Assembly: GCA_000403215.2 (NCBI GenBank)
Contig: KE159560.1
Location: 415,269 to 479,268, forward strand
Direction: 5' to 3'
DNA: 64,000 nucleotides
Origin: Lachnospiraceae bacterium A4
GTDB taxonomy: Bacteria > Bacillota > Clostridia > Lachnospirales > Lachnospiraceae
In this document: piece after piece, positions 61,464 through 64,000 of the stretch
Position numbering within the stretch: the stretch's first letter is position 1
Layout of the letters: each line of letters begins with the position of its first letter
Translations under genes and position numbers: made by a program
Notes under the pieces: generated by a model
Told to the model about the DNA's origin: nothing
Seen by the model: the letters and a program-made list of their open reading frames with translations, nothing else
Database searches by the model: none

Positions 61464-62310
61464 AGATTTTTACCCCGAAACAAATCTCCTGCCCCTCCGC
61501 CTGCTCTAACAACTCCACTGTAATCTCCCCTTTGTGGCGCTTTGCAATCTGGTTTGCCTGATACAGCCCTAGTCCTCTGTCCTCGCGGTTGTTTTTGGTC
61601 GTGAAGCCTTTTTCAAAAAAATGGGAAATCTCACTCATAGTCAGATTTTCCACTTGATTTTTAATCATAAAAATCAGCTTGTCATTTCTGGCATCCAGCA
61701 CCATCTCCACCTGATTCTTCTGCGGTGTCGCTGCCTCGAAGGCATTGTCCGTCAGCGTTCCAATGATTTCGACAAGCGCATGTTCTGACACAGGTGTCAC
61801 GATTTCCTGACTCAGCACCTGTATGTCAATGTCGATAAAGGCAGGCGCACTGATAATTTTACTATATAAAAAGCCCGCCAGTATCTTGTCCGAGATGCGC
61901 AGCAGCGCCGGATTACACCGGGATTTGTCGCCGTATATATCCTTGCAGTACGCTGACTGCGCCTTGACCAGCTCGTCATAATCACCGATGGTTACATGCA
62001 TATTCAGAATCGCATTCATATGATTGTCAAACTCATGCTGCCGTGCCCTGATATCCTTTGTCAGCTCCTCCATCGGCTTTATGTACAGCTTGTATATTTT
62101 CAACTCCTGCTCCTGCCGCCGCAGCGCCGCATAGTTCTGCGCCCAGTCAAAAAAGCCAAATATAATCACCGAAAAGACAATGCCAAACAGTACCATTACC
62201 TTGATATCCAGCGTGTGACTCAGATACAGGTCAACCAGCAGATACAATGCAATGATCAGCGCAACCACACAAAAGATTCTATACAAAAATTTTCTGCCAA
62301 GCTCAGCCAT
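61462..62310 (-). CDS. GHKL sensor kinase, two membrane helices
   Basis: 282 aa, ATG 62310 with AAGGAGTGCGCGG upstream. Two helices (about 8-30 and 38-55), a coiled segment, the box DIRARQHEFDNHMNAILNMH (His near 93) and a GHKL ATPase with EIIGTLTDNAFEAATPQ and GLGLYQANQIA. Shorter than the AgrC-like kinases at 1129 and 20857 and not closely related to them. Follows its LytTR regulator gene after 85 bp. Confidence 0.9.
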   Translation of the reverse strand: MAELGRKFLYRIFCVVALIIALYLLVDLYLSHTLDIKVMVLFGIVFSVIIFGFFDWAQNYAALRRQEQELKIYKLYIKPMEELTKDIRARQHEFDNHMNAILNMHVTIGDYDELVKAQSAYCKDIYGDKSRCNPALLRISDKILAGFLYSKIISAPAFIDIDIQVLSQEIVTPVSEHALVEIIGTLTDNAFEAATPQKNQVEMVLDARNDKLIFMIKNQVENLTMSEISHFFEKGFTTKNNREDRGLGLYQANQIAKRHKGEITVELLEQAEGQEICFGVKI

Positions 62311-62395
62311 CACCGCGCACTCCTTCTACATTCACATTTGCCCATTAAGCTATTTCTCCAAAATATTTAGGTGATATCTGCTAGAACCCAAGGAA

Positions 62396-63124
62396 TCACA
62401 CGCACAGTCTTTTCTTAATATCACTTTTGTACGTGATGCCAATCTCCACCTGCTCGCCGTTTTTCATGCGGATCAAGCCATTCACTGTATCTACATACTC
62501 AATATAGTCCAGATTTACAACACACATGCGGTGCACCTGCAAAAATTTTTCAGTTGGCAGTTTTTCGAGCAGTTGTTTGATGGACAGATATGGAATCTTC
62601 ATTTCTTCTTTTGAGAGTATTAGCTGGACGCCCCGCGGCACTGCTTTCACACACACGATATCCTTGCAGAAGATCTTATAATTGATGCCGTCCTTTTTGA
62701 CGACCACAAATGCGTCCCGCGTCTCTCCCTGCTGGGACAAAAACAGCAGTTTTCCGGCAAGCTTCTCAATGTCCTTTTCATTGTACGGCTTGATGAGATA
62801 CTGATAACAGTGCAGCTCTCTGTACGCTGTGAGCTCCATATTTGCCAGCGAGGTAATCATCACAATCGGCGTGAACGCATACTCCCGTCTCATGCGGACT
62901 TCGCGCGCGAAGGTTATTCCTGAGATATCCTCTTTGTCATTCATGTCGAGATTGATGTCCAGCAAAAAAGCCTGAAAGGGCTGCGCTTCGTTCTCAAGCG
63001 CAGCCCTCGCCTCTTTTAGACTATTTACAGGAACAGCGCACACCCTGTCAGATACTTTTTCCAGCATCGCAGTAATCGCATTTAAGCAGTCCTTACTGTC
63101 CTCTAGCACTAAGATCCTCGTCAT
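62396..63124 (-). CDS. LytTR-family response regulator
   Basis: 242 aa. Receiver: ILVLEDSKDCLNAITAML, phospho-Asp in AFLLDINLDMND, Lys in YLIKPYNEKDI. LytTR domain (about 138-238): YKIFCKDIVCVKAVPRGVQL, FLQVHRMCVVNLDYIEYVDT. Pairs with the GHKL kinase at 61462. Confidence 0.92.
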   Translation of the reverse strand: MTRILVLEDSKDCLNAITAMLEKVSDRVCAVPVNSLKEARAALENEAQPFQAFLLDINLDMNDKEDISGITFAREVRMRREYAFTPIVMITSLANMELTAYRELHCYQYLIKPYNEKDIEKLAGKLLFLSQQGETRDAFVVVKKDGINYKIFCKDIVCVKAVPRGVQLILSKEEMKIPYLSIKQLLEKLPTEKFLQVHRMCVVNLDYIEYVDTVNGLIRMKNGEQVEIGITYKSDIKKRLCV

Positions 63125-63174
63125 GTGTATCGTTCCTCCTGTTATGTTGTTTCAGCTCAGCGCTTCTGCGCCAG

Positions 63175-64000
63175 TTATTTCAAGATTTCCCCAACAGATT
63201 TCGTAAGCCCTGCGACTCCTTGGATTTCCGAAGGAATGATTATCTTTGTCGCGTTGCCGTTTGCAGCTTTCTCAAATGCCTCAAGCTTCTTAATCGTGAG
63301 CACTGCTTCGTCGGCGCCTGCTTCCTTCAGGAATTTAATACCCTCTGCGTTTGCCATCTGCACGACGCGGATTGCCTCCGCCTGACCTTCCGCCTCGCGG
63401 ATTCTCTTCTCTTTCTCAGCCTCCGCGCGGAGAATTGCAGCCTGCTTTTCTGCCTCCGCCTCAAGAATGGCTGATTCTTTCTGACCCTCTGCCACAAGAA
63501 TCGTCGATTTTTTCTCACCCTCTGCACGAAGAATCGCTTCACGGCGCTCACGCTCTGCCTTCATCTGCTTCTCCATTGCATTCCGGATTGCTTCGGGCGG
63601 AATGATGTTCTTTAACTCGACGCGGTTGACCTTAATACCCCACGGGTCTGTGGCAACATCCAGCGCTGAGCGCATACTTGTATTAATTGTTTCCCTCGAC
63701 GTGAGCGTCTGGTCAAGCTCCATCTCACCGATAATATTTCTCAGTGTTGTCGCAGTCAGCTTCTCAATCGCCATAATCGGGTTATCCACGCCATACGCGT
63801 ACATCTTTGGGTCTGTGATCTGGAAAAATACAACCGTGTCGATCTGCATGGTTACGTTGTCCTTTGTGATCACAGGCTGCGGCGGGAAATCCACCACCTG
63901 CTCTTTCAGATTTACTTTCTTTGCAACTCTGTCCAGAAAAGGAATCTTGAAATGCAGTCCTACACCCCATGTCGTATCATATCCGCCAAGCCGTTCTATA
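63175..64000 (-). CDS. SPFH/Band 7 (stomatin/QmcA-like) protein, N-terminus beyond the window
   Basis: The frame is open to the right edge (RLGGYDTTWGVGLHFKIPFL DRVAKKVNLKE), so the start lies outside. SPFH core: QPVITKDNVTMQIDTVVFFQ, YAYGVDNPIMAIEKLTATTL R. Then the long Ala/Glu coiled coil ILRAEGEKKSTILVAEGQKE SAILEAEAEK and the tail GNATKIIIPSEIQGVAGL. Forms membrane-microdomain scaffolds; often next to an NfeD protein, which is not in view. Confidence 0.92.
   Translation of the reverse strand, partial: IERLGGYDTTWGVGLHFKIPFLDRVAKKVNLKEQVVDFPPQPVITKDNVTMQIDTVVFFQITDPKMYAYGVDNPIMAIEKLTATTLRNIIGEMELDQTLTSRETINTSMRSALDVATDPWGIKVNRVELKNIIPPEAIRNAMEKQMKAERERREAILRAEGEKKSTILVAEGQKESAILEAEAEKQAAILRAEAEKEKRIREAEGQAEAIRVVQMANAEGIKFLKEAGADEAVLTIKKLEAFEKAANGNATKIIIPSEIQGVAGLTKSVGEILK

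Noticed and set aside
1-64000. Retron, diversity-generating retroelement or group II intron
   Set aside because: No reverse transcriptase motif (YxDD) was seen in any reading frame, and no template/variable repeat pair was noticed.

Overview
The window looks like a chromosomal segment of an anaerobic gut-type clostridium, most likely a Lachnospiraceae. The evidence is the apt-relA-MBL-hemZ order on the right, GHKL/LytTR signalling, strong AGGAGG ribosome-binding sites and mid-range base composition. No rRNA, tRNA or CRISPR array was seen. Roughly 1-54,500 is accessory DNA rich in repeats, insertion sequences (IS) and decayed genes. From about 54,500 to 64,000 it is ordinary backbone.

The most unusual part is 1-31,000. 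An operon opens with a LytTR response regulator and a multi-pass GHKL sensor kinase, followed by a run of small proteins of a poorly described family (DUF6033-like and relatives). It occurs twice in the same orientation: 1-3,266, cut by the left edge, and 14,976-22,994, nearly complete. The kinase and regulator copies are almost identical, but the middle of the kinase membrane region has diverged. Both operons have a pair of 9-bp direct repeats 21 bp apart upstream, the geometry of LytTR sites. Nearly every downstream gene is followed by one of two repeated RNA elements that can fold. Type 1 has base changes that preserve pairing; type 2 encloses a long stem. Several otherwise different proteins end in the same FD-x-(K/R)-A tail and start with a similar short hydrophobic/Gly/Asn/Tyr segment without a classical signal peptide. 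Together this resembles an undescribed regulated system of small, perhaps exported, proteins.

The two copies belong to larger modules with matching order: TCS operon, exchangeable cargo, a 454-bp non-coding repeat, a small toxin-antitoxin locus, a 101-102 aa protein convergent with a zinc-ribbon protein. Cargo in module 1 is DUF2000/acetyltransferase-like/EamA/AraC plus a Fic protein with a PD-(D/E)XK-like partner; its toxin locus is a type I holin-like toxin wedged between an ISAs1-like and an IS30 element. Cargo in module 2 is an SDR oxidoreductase with its MerR regulator; its toxin locus is a GNAT pair. A third module, 30,668-34,380, is mostly decayed.

27,000-30,500 holds a BceAB-like ABC transporter with an XRE regulator. 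32,450-35,500 has BlaI/BlaR remnants, a broken lipoprotein gene and a TetR/PEBP pair. 36,145-42,578 is a five-gene ABC exporter operon with two lipoproteins and a permease fused to a propeller-like domain. 42,767-44,062 is a small array of immunity-like genes. 45,144-48,184 is TetR, FMN-binding protein, OmpR-type regulator and kinase. 48,260-54,400 mixes conjugative-element remnants, small regulators and a broken IS.

The backbone runs hemZ, a small hypothetical, an MBL hydrolase, relA and apt on the minus strand, then a divergent CPA2-type antiporter, a second GHKL/LytTR pair and the start of an SPFH protein at the right edge.
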